Under the pieces are notes generated by a model. That model had not been told where the DNA came from. It ran no database searches and saw only the letters and a list, made by a program, of their open reading frames with translations. DNA of 64,000 bases from Massilia sp. erpn (lineage in GTDB: Bacteria; Pseudomonadota; Gammaproteobacteria; Burkholderiales; Burkholderiaceae_D): NCBI RefSeq assembly GCF_024400215.1, contig NZ_CP053748.1:2728001-2792000 (forward strand), in the 5' to 3' direction. Positions 1-8,741 of the stretch are shown here, one piece after another (the first letter of the stretch is position 1; each line of letters begins with the position of its first letter). The position numbers and the translations under genes are program-made.

Positions 1-193
1 CCACCACGCGGCTGTGGTCCCAGGCCGCTTCCTCCGGTTCCATGCCCGGCTCGCCGAACAGGGGTTTCTCGGCGTCGGTGCCTTCGTCGGCATCCTCCAC
101 CGAGACGGAGAGGGCGCCCGCTTCCATCAGCGCGTCGGACAGGGCCTCGGCGTGGTCGCGTGCGACTTCGATAACGATTTCAGTCCAGCTCAT
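1..193 (-). CDS. prmA: Ribosomal protein L11 methyltransferase, N-terminal part only
   Basis: The reverse complement of the first 193 bases opens with ATG and encodes [20 protein letters not shown], the usual start of PrmA, the SAM-dependent enzyme that trimethylates ribosomal protein L11. About 64 residues are present and the rest lies outside the window, so the methyltransferase domain cannot be checked. The start codon overlaps the stop of accC in an ATGA (190-193), indicating translational coupling as the third gene of accB-accC-prmA. That order is common in Burkholderiales. Confidence 0.88.
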   Translation of the reverse strand, partial: MSWTEIVIEVARDHAEALSDALMEAGALSVSVEDADEGTDAEKPLFGEPGMEPEEAAWDHSRVV

Positions 194-1548
194 GAACCCG
201 CCTTCGGCATCTCGGCCAGTTTCTGCTCCAGATAATGGATATTGGTGCCGCCTTCGATGAAGCGGGCATCGACCATCAGCTCGCGGTGCAGCGGGATATT
301 GGTCAGGATGCCTTCCACCACCATCTCGGACAGGGCGATCTGCATGCGGCGGATGGCCTGTTCGCGCGTCGCGCCATAGGTGATCAGCTTGCCGATCATC
401 GAGTCGTAGTTTGGCGGTACATAGTAACCCGCATAGGAGTGCGAGTCCACGCGCACGCCGGGACCGCCCGGGGTGTGCCAGGCGGTGATGCGGCCGGGCG
501 ACGGGGTGAACTTGAACGGGTCTTCGGCATTGATGCGGCACTCGATGGCGTGGCCGGACAGCATCACGTCGCGCTGGCGGAAGCGCAGCTTCTCGCCGCA
601 GGCGATGCGGATCTGTTCCTGCACGATGTCGATGCCGGTGATCATTTCGGTGACCGGGTGTTCCACCTGGACGCGGGTGTTCATCTCGATGAAGTAGAAC
701 TCGCCGTTCTCGTACAGGAACTCAAAGGTACCCGCACCGCGGTAGCCGATCTTGCGGCAGGCTTCGGCGCAGCGGTCGCCGATCTTCTCGATCAGCTTGC
801 GCGGAATGCCGGGGGCCGGCGCTTCCTCGATGACTTTCTGGTGGCGGCGCTGCATGGAGCAGTCGCGCTCGCCCAGCCAGACGGCGTTCTTATGCTCGTC
901 GGCCAGGATCTGGATTTCCACGTGGCGCGGATTTTCCAGGAACTTCTCCATATACACTTCCGGATTGCCGAAAGCGGCCCCGGCTTCGCTCTTGGTCATG
1001 GTCACGGCATTCAGCAGCGCCGCTTCGGTATGCACCACGCGCATGCCGCGGCCACCGCCGCCGCCGGCCGCCTTGATGATCACCGGATACCCGACCTTGC
1101 GCGCAATTTGCACGATCGCCTTGGGATCGTCCGGCAAAGCGCCGTCCGAACCTGGCACGCAGGGCACGCCGGCCTTGATCATGGCCTGTTTCGCCGAGAC
1201 CTTGTCGCCCATCATGCGGATCGAGTCGGAACGGGGGCCGATGAAGACAAAACCGGATTTTTCCACGCGCTCGGCGAAGTCGGCGTTTTCCGACAGGAAG
1301 CCATAGCCGGGGTGGATCGCTTCGGCGTCCGTCACTTCCGCCGCGCTGATGATGGCGGGCATGTTCAGATAGCTGAGCGTGGAGGCGGCCGGTCCGATGC
1401 ACACGGACTCGTCGGCCAGCTTGACGTACTTGGCGTCTTTATCGGCTTCCGAATGGACCACAACCGTCTTGATGCCCAGTTCGCGGCAAGCGCGCTGGAT
1501 ACGCAGGGCAATTTCACCGCGGTTGGCAATGAGGATTTTTTCAAACAT
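190..1548 (-). CDS. accC: Acetyl-CoA carboxylase, biotin carboxylase subunit
   Basis: AccC carboxylates the biotin on AccB using ATP and bicarbonate, the first half reaction of malonyl-CoA synthesis for fatty acids. The 452-residue product has the normal family length. It opens with the biotin-carboxylase N-domain ([17 protein letters not shown]), has the ATP-grasp glycine-rich loop [14 protein letters not shown] near residue 160, and [14 protein letters not shown] in the active-site region. It lies 97 bases downstream of accB on the same strand and overlaps prmA by 4 bases. No anomaly seen. Confidence 0.98.
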   Translation of the reverse strand: MFEKILIANRGEIALRIQRACRELGIKTVVVHSEADKDAKYVKLADESVCIGPAASTLSYLNMPAIISAAEVTDAEAIHPGYGFLSENADFAERVEKSGFVFIGPRSDSIRMMGDKVSAKQAMIKAGVPCVPGSDGALPDDPKAIVQIARKVGYPVIIKAAGGGGGRGMRVVHTEAALLNAVTMTKSEAGAAFGNPEVYMEKFLENPRHVEIQILADEHKNAVWLGERDCSMQRRHQKVIEEAPAPGIPRKLIEKIGDRCAEACRKIGYRGAGTFEFLYENGEFYFIEMNTRVQVEHPVTEMITGIDIVQEQIRIACGEKLRFRQRDVMLSGHAIECRINAEDPFKFTPSPGRITAWHTPGGPGVRVDSHSYAGYYVPPNYDSMIGKLITYGATREQAIRRMQIALSEMVVEGILTNIPLHRELMVDARFIEGGTNIHYLEQKLAEMPKAGS

Positions 1549-1645
1549 GGCAGGTTCGTATGTTTGCGGGCATCCGGCGAACCGGACGCGCCTTGTAGAT
1601 GGGGATAGAGCAGGTGGGGGCAGCCGATCGGGCCGCGCGCCGCAC

Positions 1646-2119
1646 TTAGCCGATCACGAACAGGGGTTGGCCGAATTCGACCGGCTGGCCGTTTTCCACC
1701 AGAATCTGGGTCACGACACCGGCTTTTTCCGAGTCGATTTCATTGAGCAGCTTCATCGCTTCGATGATGCACAGGGTATCGCCTTCCTTGATGGTCTGGC
1801 CCACTTCGACGAAAGCGGGATTGCCAGGGGCGGAGGAGCGGTAGAAGGTGCCGACCATCGGCGATTTCACCACGTGGCCGCTCGGTTCGGCGGCAACGCT
1901 GGTGGCCGGGGCGGCGCCGGCGACAGGGGCGGCCACCGGGGCGGCGGCTGGCGCGAAGTGGGCCGGCATGCCTTGCGGCTGCATCATGACGACCTGGTTC
2001 TGCGGCGTGGCGGAGGATTTGACGATGCGAACTTTGCTCTCGCCTTCGGTGACTTCGAGTTCTGCAATATCCGATTCGGCAACCAAGTCAATCAAGGTCT
2101 TGAGCTTGCGTAGATCCAT
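1646..2119 (-). CDS. accB: Biotin carboxyl carrier protein of acetyl-CoA carboxylase
   Basis: AccB carries biotin between AccC and the carboxyltransferase AccAD in fatty-acid synthesis. The 157-residue protein has an N-terminal segment ([13 protein letters not shown]), an Ala/Pro-rich flexible linker at about residues 56-80, and a C-terminal biotinyl domain with EAMKLLNE, in which K123 is the expected biotinylation site. The start is supported by a GGGAG Shine-Dalgarno sequence seven bases upstream. It is the first gene of accB-accC-prmA. Confidence 0.97.
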   Translation of the reverse strand: MDLRKLKTLIDLVAESDIAELEVTEGESKVRIVKSSATPQNQVVMMQPQGMPAHFAPAAAPVAAPVAGAAPATSVAAEPSGHVVKSPMVGTFYRSSAPGNPAFVEVGQTIKEGDTLCIIEAMKLLNEIDSEKAGVVTQILVENGQPVEFGQPLFVIG

Positions 2120-2142
2120 CTGAGACTCCCTGGGTATCTTGT

Positions 2143-2148
2143 TTTATA
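2143..2148 (-). promoter_or_regulatory. Possible -10 box for accB
   Basis: On the minus strand TATAAA lies 24 bases upstream of the accB start, in the gap between aroQ and accB. No good -35 hexamer is visible at the expected distance, so this is a weak prediction. Confidence 0.3.
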
Positions 2149-2209
2149 AGTTGAGTGCGGATATTTCCTTGTGGGAAGTTCCGCGCTAAATGCGTGCAGA
2201 TCGCGTAGA

Positions 2210-2647
2210 TTAACGCTTTTTAAGCGCAAAGTCGATGGCTAGCCGATATCCTTCGATACCCAGCCCGCAGATCGTGCCCTGCGCGATTGCACTGAGGAAA
2301 GAGTGGTGGCGAAACTCTTCGCGCTGATAAATATTGGAAATATGGACTTCAATGAAGGGGATGGCGACCCCGGCCAGGGCATCGCGCAGGGCGACGCTGG
2401 TATGGGTCAGGCCGCCCGGATTGATGATAATACCATCCACGCCCTCGGTCCGGGCTGCGTGGATGCGGTCGATCAGCGCCCCTTCATGGTTACTCTGGAA
2501 ACAGGCCAAGCGGGCGCCAGCCGCCGCGGCTTGCGCCTGGGCGGCTTGCTCGACCTCGGCCAGGGTGCTTGCACCGTAGACCTCAGGCTCGCGCGTCCCC
2601 AGCAGATTCAAATTGGGACCGTTGAGCAGTAGGAGGTTTTTTGCCAT
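2210..2647 (-). CDS. aroQ: Type II 3-dehydroquinate dehydratase
   Basis: AroQ converts 3-dehydroquinate to 3-dehydroshikimate in the shikimate pathway. The 145-residue product has all the type II signatures: [18 protein letters not shown] at the N-terminus with the catalytic tyrosine, [31 protein letters not shown] and the HISN segment bearing the catalytic histidine. The ATG at 2647 was preferred over an upstream in-frame start because it gives the canonical N-terminus and has AGGAA just upstream. It lies upstream of accB on the same strand, an order also known elsewhere in proteobacteria. Confidence 0.96.
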   Translation of the reverse strand: MAKNLLLLNGPNLNLLGTREPEVYGASTLAEVEQAAQAQAAAAGARLACFQSNHEGALIDRIHAARTEGVDGIIINPGGLTHTSVALRDALAGVAIPFIEVHISNIYQREEFRHHSFLSAIAQGTICGLGIEGYRLAIDFALKKR

Positions 2648-2730
2648 GTTTCCTGACCGTTTTCTGCGAAAGTTCCGCATTTTGCCGCCAAGCGTGAGCA
2701 ATGGCAAGTAAAAATGTATTGCAGAAATGA

Positions 2731-3279
2731 CTACATTGCTGCCAGATCGGCACGCAGCTGATCGAACTTCAGCCGGCCCAGATAGGTCTTCTTGACCTCG
2801 CCGTCCGCACCAATCACAACGGTATAGGGCAGGCCGCCTTGCTGGTTGCCGAACTGGCGCGACAATTCCGTGCCGCCGATGCCGGCCACATAGACCGGAT
2901 ACGTGATGTGGAATTTCTTGGCAAATTCGGCAATATTGGCGGGCGAGTCAATGCCGATGCCGATGATTTGCAGGTTCTTGCCGCTGCTGGCGGTCTGCAG
3001 CTCGGACAGTTCCGGCATCTCCTGCACGCAGGGGCCGCACCAGGGCGCCCAGAAATTCACCACCAGGGTCTTGCCTTTCCACTGCGACAGGGCTTGCTGG
3101 CTGCCGGCGGCGTCGGCCATGGTCTGGCTGAACAGCGCTTGCACCGGCCCGGTCACGCCCGGCTGCGCGGTCTGGGTGATGGGGGGCGCCGGCGGCTTCT
3201 TGTTCAGGCCGACCCAGGCGCCGGCAGCGGCGAACAGCACAGCGATCAGGGAATACGCGAGCAGGGTTTTCTTGGTCAT
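2731..3279 (-). CDS. TlpA/ResA-type membrane-anchored thiol-disulfide oxidoreductase
   Basis: The 182-residue protein has an N-terminal hydrophobic anchor (about residues 5-25) and then a periplasmic thioredoxin fold with the motif WAPWCGPC (C81, C84). It also has [11 protein letters not shown] and the cis-proline segment GGLPYTVV. The family reduces periplasmic disulfides, for example in cytochrome c maturation or copper-centre assembly; no specific partner is encoded nearby. Its start overlaps the stop of the upstream gene by 4 bases (ATGA, 3276-3279), so the two are co-translated. Confidence 0.88.
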   Translation of the reverse strand: MTKKTLLAYSLIAVLFAAAGAWVGLNKKPPAPPITQTAQPGVTGPVQALFSQTMADAAGSQQALSQWKGKTLVVNFWAPWCGPCVQEMPELSELQTASSGKNLQIIGIGIDSPANIAEFAKKFHITYPVYVAGIGGTELSRQFGNQQGGLPYTVVIGADGEVKKTYLGRLKFDQLRADLAAM

Positions 3280-3920
3280 GGTTTTTCTTCTTGCGAGGGA
3301 TGGGTGGAGGCGAGCAGCAGGGCGCGGACGCCGCCGAGATCGGCGCGCAGCGGCCTGCCATCGCTACGGGGCTTCATTGCGCCGCGCAGATCGTCCAGTT
3401 CATAGAGGGCGAGGTGCACGCCTTCTTGCCGCCACAGGAAACTGGCGGTCTCGACCGGATCGTAGCGCGGCCCCTTGAAGTGGGGTGTCTCCGATATTTC
3501 AATATGCCATCCCTTATTCAGCAGGAAGATCTGCACTTCCTTGGCGCTGTCGGCGAACAATTGCAGATGGATGTCGTCATGCGGGCCGGCGGTGCCATTG
3601 AGCACGGCGCCGGTCAGGCAGGGGTGGTAGTGTTCCAGTTCTTCCATCAGCTGCAGTGCCAGGCTGCGCAGGCGGAACAGGCGCGCCGGCTGGGTGTCGC
3701 CCTGGAATAGGGATTGATACAGACGCAACGCTTCTTCGATCTGATTATTATCAGGAAGCAAACTCTGGCGTGACTGGGCCTGGGCCTCGCCCAGCACCAG
3801 GCGCGCGGCCTTGCGCTTGGCCGTGGCATAGTCGGCGCCGTCCTGGGCGATCAGGCGCGCGGCCGTGGCGGCGATCTCGGCCCGCAGCTGCTGGCCTTCG
3901 TCATAAGGGTTTTGCATCAT
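3276..3920 (-). CDS. Uncharacterised protein with a nucleotidyltransferase-like segment
   Basis: The 214-residue protein begins MMQNPYDEGQQLRAEIAATA if the ATG at 3920 is used; an ATG at 3917 is equally possible and neither has a clear ribosome binding site. The N-terminal half is helical and charged. The middle contains GAVLNGTAGPHDDIHLQLF, which resembles a degenerate nucleotidyltransferase hairpin but lacks a clean GSxxxDxD. No signal peptide or membrane span is visible. It is translationally coupled to the TlpA-like gene and diverges from mpl. I do not recognise a characterised family. Confidence 0.7.
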   Translation of the reverse strand: MMQNPYDEGQQLRAEIAATAARLIAQDGADYATAKRKAARLVLGEAQAQSRQSLLPDNNQIEEALRLYQSLFQGDTQPARLFRLRSLALQLMEELEHYHPCLTGAVLNGTAGPHDDIHLQLFADSAKEVQIFLLNKGWHIEISETPHFKGPRYDPVETASFLWRQEGVHLALYELDDLRGAMKPRSDGRPLRADLGGVRALLLASTHPSQEEKP

Positions 3921-3971
3921 ACGCAGAATGATACCCTGATTAGCCGACCCGCGAAAAAGCCGCCGGCTCAG

Positions 3972-3977
3972 GTAAAA
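3972..3977 (+). promoter_or_regulatory. Probable -10 box of the mpl promoter
   Basis: TAAAAT lies 38 bases upstream of the mpl start, in the roughly 95-base gap between divergent genes. The same TAAAAT-type box recurs upstream of several other genes in this window (thiD-like, rfbB, glyQ, histidine kinase). No consensus -35 was seen. Confidence 0.4.
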
Positions 3978-4014
3978 TCGCTGTCTTGATCCATTCGCCT
4001 GCGCACTATTCAAT

Positions 4015-5385
4015 ATGCACATTCATATACTTGGCATCTGCGGCACCTTTATGGGCGGCCTCGCCGTACTTGCCAAAGAAGCCGGCCACCGCGTTACCGG
4101 CTGCGACGCCAACGTCTATCCCCCCATGAGCACCCAGCTGGAAGCCCAGGGCATCGAGCTGATCCAGGGCTTCGGGCCGGAGCAGATCGAACTCAAGCCG
4201 GACCTGTATGTGATTGGCAATGTTGTCTCGCGCGGCAATCCGCTGGTCGAGGAAATACTCAACCGCAGCCTGCCCTATGTCTCCGGTCCGCAGTGGATCG
4301 GCGAACATATCCTGCGCCATAAATGGGTGCTGGCCGTGGCGGGCACGCACGGCAAGACCACCACCTCGGCCATGCTGGCCTGGATTCTCGAAGACGCCGG
4401 CTACGCGCCCGGCTTCCTGATCGGCGGCGTGCCCATGAACTTCGGCATCTCGGCCCGATTGAGCGGCAAAGGCGCCGATTCCGATTTCTTCGTCATCGAA
4501 GCGGACGAGTACGACACCGCCTTCTTCGACAAGCGCAGCAAATTCGTGCACTACCACGCGAAAACCGCCATCCTGAATAATCTGGAATACGATCACGCCG
4601 ACATCTTCCCCGATCTGGGCGCGATCGAAACCCAATTCCACCACCTGGTGCGTACCGTGCCCAGCATTGGCCGCCTCATCGTGAACGGCGACGAAGCCTC
4701 GCTCGAACGCGTGCTGAAACGCGGCTACTGGAGTGAAAAGGAAAGCTTCGGCCGCGTGGCCGGGCGCGATTGGGCCATGAAAGAACATGAAGACGGCAGT
4801 TTCGACGTCGTCTTCCGCAGCGAGCACGCCGCCACCATCCACTGGCAGCTCACGGGCGGCCACAACCGGGCCAATGCTTTGGCCGCGATCGCCGCCGCCC
4901 GCCATGTGGGCGTGCCAGTGGCCCAGGCCGCGAAGGCGCTGGAAAGCTTCCAGAGCGTCAAGCGCCGCATGGAAGTACGCGGTGCCGTCAACGGGATTAC
5001 GGTTTACGACGATTTCGCCCACCACCCGACCGCCATCGCCACCACCGTCGGCGGCCTGCGCCAGAAGATCGGCAAGCACAGCCGCATCCTGGCCGTGCTG
5101 GAGCCGCGTTCCAACACCATGAAGCTGGGCGCGATGAAGGATGCCTTGCCGGGCAGCCTGGTTGAGGCCGACCTGGTCTTCGGCTTCGGCAGCGAAAAAG
5201 CCCTGGGCTGGAGCCTGGGCACGGCGCTGGCGCCGATGGGCGAAGTGGCCGGCGCCTACGAGGACATCGACCTGATGGTGAAGGCGATTGTGGCCCAGGC
5301 CCGTCCCGGCGACCATATCGTGGTCATGAGCAATGGCGGCTTCGGTGGCGTCCACCAGAAATTGCTGGAGGCCTTGGCCCGATGA
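4015..5385 (+). CDS. mpl: UDP-N-acetylmuramate:L-alanyl-gamma-D-glutamyl-meso-diaminopimelate ligase
   Basis: Mpl reattaches the recycled tripeptide L-Ala-gamma-D-Glu-mDAP to UDP-MurNAc, saving peptidoglycan fragments. The 456-residue product opens with MHIHILGICGTFMGGLAVLA, characteristic of Mpl rather than MurC. It has the Mur-ligase P-loop GTHGKTT (G110-K114), the EADEYDTAFFDKRSKF segment and a C-terminal domain with DDFAHHPTAI. Its stop overlaps the start of the esterase gene (ATGA, 5382-5385). Confidence 0.96.
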   Translation: MHIHILGICGTFMGGLAVLAKEAGHRVTGCDANVYPPMSTQLEAQGIELIQGFGPEQIELKPDLYVIGNVVSRGNPLVEEILNRSLPYVSGPQWIGEHILRHKWVLAVAGTHGKTTTSAMLAWILEDAGYAPGFLIGGVPMNFGISARLSGKGADSDFFVIEADEYDTAFFDKRSKFVHYHAKTAILNNLEYDHADIFPDLGAIETQFHHLVRTVPSIGRLIVNGDEASLERVLKRGYWSEKESFGRVAGRDWAMKEHEDGSFDVVFRSEHAATIHWQLTGGHNRANALAAIAAARHVGVPVAQAAKALESFQSVKRRMEVRGAVNGITVYDDFAHHPTAIATTVGGLRQKIGKHSRILAVLEPRSNTMKLGAMKDALPGSLVEADLVFGFGSEKALGWSLGTALAPMGEVAGAYEDIDLMVKAIVAQARPGDHIVVMSNGGFGGVHQKLLEALAR

Positions 5386-5975
5386 TTCTTTACCTGCATG
5401 GCTTCCGCTCCTCGCCGCTGTCGATGAAGGCGCGGCTGACGGGTGAGCGCATGGCGCAGCTGGGCCGCGGCGCCGAGTTCCTCGCGCCCCAATTGCCCGC
5501 CTCGCCCAAGCTGGCGCTGGAACTGGCGTTCGAGCTGGTGCGCGATGTGCCCGCCGGCGAGCTGGCCATTGTCGGCTCCTCGCTGGGCGGCTATTACGCG
5601 ACCTGGATGGCCGAGCGCCTCGGCTGCCGCGCCGTGCTGCTGAACCCGGCCACGGCCCCCTTGAAAGACCTGGAAAAATATGTCGGCGTGAGCACCGAAT
5701 ACCATTCGGACAAGCCGTTTGAATTCAAGCGCGAATATATCGAGGAGCTGCGCGCGCTGGCAGTGCCGCGCATCAGCCGGCCCGAGCGCTACTTCCTGAT
5801 CGGCGCCACCGGCGACGAAGTGCTGGATTACCGCGACATGGTGGCCCACTACGCGGGTGCGCGCCAGCACATCATCCAGGGCAGCGATCACAGCATCACG
5901 GAATATGCGGCATACCTGACGGACGTGTTGGCGTTCTGCGGCATCGACGCCCACCCGGCCGGCGGTGCGCAGTGA
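5382..5975 (+). CDS. YqiA-type alpha/beta-hydrolase (putative esterase)
   Basis: The 197-residue protein starts MILYLHGFRSSPLSMKA and has the nucleophile elbow GSSLGG with S67 as the likely catalytic serine, a late GATGDEVLDY acidic segment and a C-terminal SDHSI with the likely catalytic histidine. This matches the YqiA/UPF0227 family of small cytoplasmic esterases of uncertain physiological substrate. It overlaps mpl upstream by 4 bases and the GTG start of ubiC downstream by 4 bases. Confidence 0.88.
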   Translation: MILYLHGFRSSPLSMKARLTGERMAQLGRGAEFLAPQLPASPKLALELAFELVRDVPAGELAIVGSSLGGYYATWMAERLGCRAVLLNPATAPLKDLEKYVGVSTEYHSDKPFEFKREYIEELRALAVPRISRPERYFLIGATGDEVLDYRDMVAHYAGARQHIIQGSDHSITEYAAYLTDVLAFCGIDAHPAGGAQ

Positions 5976-6577
5976 GAGGACCATCCTTACGCCTGGCCCG
6001 CTGGCACAATCATGCAAACGCTGTCGGCGCACCGTCCGCCTTGCGCCACTGGCTGACCGACACCGGTTCGCTGACCGTCAAGCTGAGCGCGCGCAGCGCG
6101 ACGTTCCGCCTGCAGCGCCTGCACCAGTATCCGGCCACCTGCCTGGCCGACGAGGCGGCGGCGGTGGGCCTGGCGCGTCCCGGCCGCGTGCAGGAACGCG
6201 AGGTTCTGCTGCGGTGTGATAATACGCCTGTGGTGTTCGGCCATTCGGTGGTGCCGGTGTCGGCCACGGCGGCCGACTGGCCCCTGTTCGGCGCCCTCGG
6301 CGAACGGCCGCTGGGGACGACGGTGCTGTTTTCCGATCCCCTGGTCGCGCGCAGCGATTTGCAGTTCGCGCGTCTGCAGCCCAGCCATCCGCTGGCGCAG
6401 CGCGCGCGCCGCGCCTGGGCCGGGGCTACGCAAGCTGAATTGAGCGAACAGGCCGTACTGTTCGCGCGGCGCCGCCTGTACCGGCGCCGCCATGGATTAT
6501 TGCTGGTCACCGAAGTGTTCTTTCCCTCGGTGCTGGCGCTGGCGCAAGCTGGCCACCTTATTAAGAATGACGAATAA
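5972..6577 (+). CDS. ubiC: Chorismate--pyruvate lyase
   Basis: UbiC splits chorismate into pyruvate and 4-hydroxybenzoate, the first committed step of ubiquinone synthesis. The 201-residue product has LRCDNTPVVFGHSVVP with the conserved arginine, a GTTVLFSDPLVARS segment and, near the end, VTEVFFPS with the conserved glutamate. The GTG at 5972 overlaps the upstream stop as GTGA and yields the typical short N-terminus, so it was chosen. The ribonuclease gene starts 3 bases after the stop. Confidence 0.92.
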   Translation: MRGPSLRLARWHNHANAVGAPSALRHWLTDTGSLTVKLSARSATFRLQRLHQYPATCLADEAAAVGLARPGRVQEREVLLRCDNTPVVFGHSVVPVSATAADWPLFGALGERPLGTTVLFSDPLVARSDLQFARLQPSHPLAQRARRAWAGATQAELSEQAVLFARRRLYRRRHGLLLVTEVFFPSVLALAQAGHLIKNDE

Positions 6578-6580
6578 ATA

Positions 6581-8647
6581 ATGAACGTATTTTTTGAAGA
6601 ATCCGGCGATTTCAAAGTCGGCACCGTCTTGTCCCAGGCGGGCGAGTCCTATCAGGTGGAAATGGCCAGCGGCAAGCGCAACAAGGTGAAGACCAAGGAT
6701 GTGCTGCTGCAGTTTGAAAAACCGGGCCCGGCCGAGCTGCTGGAACAGGCCAAGGCCGTGGCGGCCGAGATCGACCTCGACTTCCTGTGGGAAGTGGCGG
6801 GCGAAGAAGAGTTCGGCTTTGCCGAGCTGGGCGCCGAATACTTCGGCCACGCGCCGCTGGCGCACGAAGCGGCTGGCCTGATCCTGAGCCTGCATTCCTC
6901 GCCCATCTATTTCTATAAGAAGGGCCGCGGCCGCTACAAGGCCGCGCCCGAGCAGTCGCTGAAAGCAGCGCTGGCCGGCATCGAAAAGAAAAAGCAGCAA
7001 GCCATCGTCCAGCAGCAGTATGTCGACGAACTCAAGCAGAACCAGCTGCCGGCCTCGATGCAGAACATCGTGCAGCAGCTGCTGTTCAAGCCGGACAAGA
7101 ACACCATCGAATACAAGGCGCTGGAAGCGGCTTGCGACGAGCTGCACACCACGCCGCCGCGCCTGATGCTGGCGGCCGGCGGCATCGCCTCGCCCAAAGA
7201 GCTGCATATGGCGAAGTTCCTGTTCGAGAACTTCCCCAAAGGTCACGGCTTCCCCGAACTGGCCGTGCCGCAAGCGCCCGCCAATCTGCCGCTGGCCGCC
7301 GTCGAAGCCTTCTCCATCGACGACGTGACCACCACCGAGATCGACGACGCCTTCTCGGTCGTGCATCTGGACGGTGGCAAGGTGCGCGTCGGCATCCACA
7401 TCGCCGCGCCGGGCCTGGGCATCCGTCCCGACGACGCCATCGACAAGATTGCGCGCGGCCGCATGTCCACCGTGTATATGCCGGGCGACAAAATCACCAT
7501 GCTGCCCGACAGCATCGTCGATGCGTTCACGCTGGCCGAAGGCAAGACCTGCCCGGCGCTGTCGCTGTACGCCACCCTCGATCCGGCCGACTGGAGCGTC
7601 ATCGCCACCGAAACGCGCGCCGAGCTGGTGCCGATCGCCAATAACCTGCGCCACAACGATCTGGACGATGTGGTCAACGAGGAAAGCCTGGCCGATGGCA
7701 GCGGCGAGTATCCGCGCAAGGCCGAGCTGACCCTGCTGTGGGCCTGGGCCCAGCAGCTGGAGCAGGGCCGTATGGTCAAGCGCGAAGCGTTTGGCCTGAA
7801 GCCCGAGCAGAACAACCGCGTCGACTTCAACTTCTATGTGGAAGACGATGTCGTCACCATCAGCCGCCGCAAGCGCGGCGCGCCGCTGGACAAGATCGTG
7901 GCCGAGCTGATGATCTTCGCCAACAGCACCTGGGGCAAGATGATGCACGACCATGGCGTGCCGGGCATCTACCGCAGCCAGGGCCAGGGCGTGGGCGGCT
8001 GGGCCGCCAAGATGCAGGTGCGCATGCTGACCCATGCCGCGCCGCACCAGGGCTTGGGCGTCGACCAGTATGCCTGGTCCACCTCGCCCCTGCGCCGCTA
8101 CACCGACCTGGTCAACCAGTGGCAGATCCTGGCCTGCGCCGAGCATGGCGTGACTGCGCCGCTGGTGGCGCCGTTCAAGCACAAGGACGCCAATCTGTTC
8201 GCCATCGTCTCCGCCTTTGACGCCGCTTACGCCGCCTATGCCGATTTCCAGTCGAATATGGAACGCTACTGGTGCCTGCGCTGGCTGGGCCAGGAAGACG
8301 CCAAGGAAGTCGATGCCGTCGTGCTCAAGGACGAGGTGCTGCGCCTGGTCGAGATTCCGCTCGTCATCCGCCTGCCGGGCATGCCGTCGCTGGCACGCGG
8401 CATCCAGGTCAAGCTCGACGTGCTGCGCTGGGACGAGGTGGACCTGGGCATCGAAACCCGTTTGGGCGAAGTGCCGGTCACGCAGGCGGCCAGCGAGGAT
8501 GTGGGCTTCGAGGAAGACGATCTGGTGGACGGGGCGAACGATCCGGCCCAGGTGGAGGAAACGGTGGCCGAAGCGGTCGACCCAGCCCAGACCGAAGCCG
8601 CCGAAACGGCCGGCCAGGACGGCGCGGCGGAGCCTGCCGGCCAGTAA
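6581..8647 (+). CDS. RNB-domain ribonuclease (RNase II/VacB family)
   Basis: The 688-residue protein degrades RNA from the 3' end if it behaves like its family. A small beta-rich N-terminal segment (about 10-45) is followed by a helical region (about 50-150). The RNB catalytic core begins near residue 240 with FSIDDVTTTEIDDAFSVV, supplying the clustered aspartates that bind magnesium. A TSPLRRYTDLVNQWQ motif follows near residue 505. The last 50 residues are an acidic, Ala/Glu-rich, probably disordered tail. A full S1 domain is not obvious. It probably belongs to the operon starting at mpl. Confidence 0.92.
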   Translation: MNVFFEESGDFKVGTVLSQAGESYQVEMASGKRNKVKTKDVLLQFEKPGPAELLEQAKAVAAEIDLDFLWEVAGEEEFGFAELGAEYFGHAPLAHEAAGLILSLHSSPIYFYKKGRGRYKAAPEQSLKAALAGIEKKKQQAIVQQQYVDELKQNQLPASMQNIVQQLLFKPDKNTIEYKALEAACDELHTTPPRLMLAAGGIASPKELHMAKFLFENFPKGHGFPELAVPQAPANLPLAAVEAFSIDDVTTTEIDDAFSVVHLDGGKVRVGIHIAAPGLGIRPDDAIDKIARGRMSTVYMPGDKITMLPDSIVDAFTLAEGKTCPALSLYATLDPADWSVIATETRAELVPIANNLRHNDLDDVVNEESLADGSGEYPRKAELTLLWAWAQQLEQGRMVKREAFGLKPEQNNRVDFNFYVEDDVVTISRRKRGAPLDKIVAELMIFANSTWGKMMHDHGVPGIYRSQGQGVGGWAAKMQVRMLTHAAPHQGLGVDQYAWSTSPLRRYTDLVNQWQILACAEHGVTAPLVAPFKHKDANLFAIVSAFDAAYAAYADFQSNMERYWCLRWLGQEDAKEVDAVVLKDEVLRLVEIPLVIRLPGMPSLARGIQVKLDVLRWDEVDLGIETRLGEVPVTQAASEDVGFEEDDLVDGANDPAQVEETVAEAVDPAQTEAAETAGQDGAAEPAGQ

Positions 8648-8661
8648 GCACGCCTGGCCGT

Positions 8662-8700
8662 GCGGCGGGTCTCGATTTTTCTTGAGGCCCGCCGGCTTTG
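8662..8700 (+). terminator. Possible terminator after the ribonuclease gene
   Basis: A hairpin follows the stop codon: CGGCGGG-t-CTC pairs with GAG-g-CCCGCCG around a T-rich loop, followed by GCTTTGTCG. The tail is only weakly T-rich. A TAGAAT box at 8704-8709 follows immediately, which would give the downstream TonB-family gene its own promoter. Confidence 0.5.
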
Positions 8701-8703
8701 TCG

Positions 8704-8709
8704 TAGAAT
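8704..8709 (+). promoter_or_regulatory. Possible -10 box for the TonB-family gene
   Basis: TAGAAT sits 33 bases before the chosen GTG start and directly after the hairpin that follows the ribonuclease gene. There is no convincing -35, so support is mainly positional. Confidence 0.35.
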
Positions 8710-8741
8710 GCAGCATTCTGTTTGCTCTGGCCCAGCCCCGC

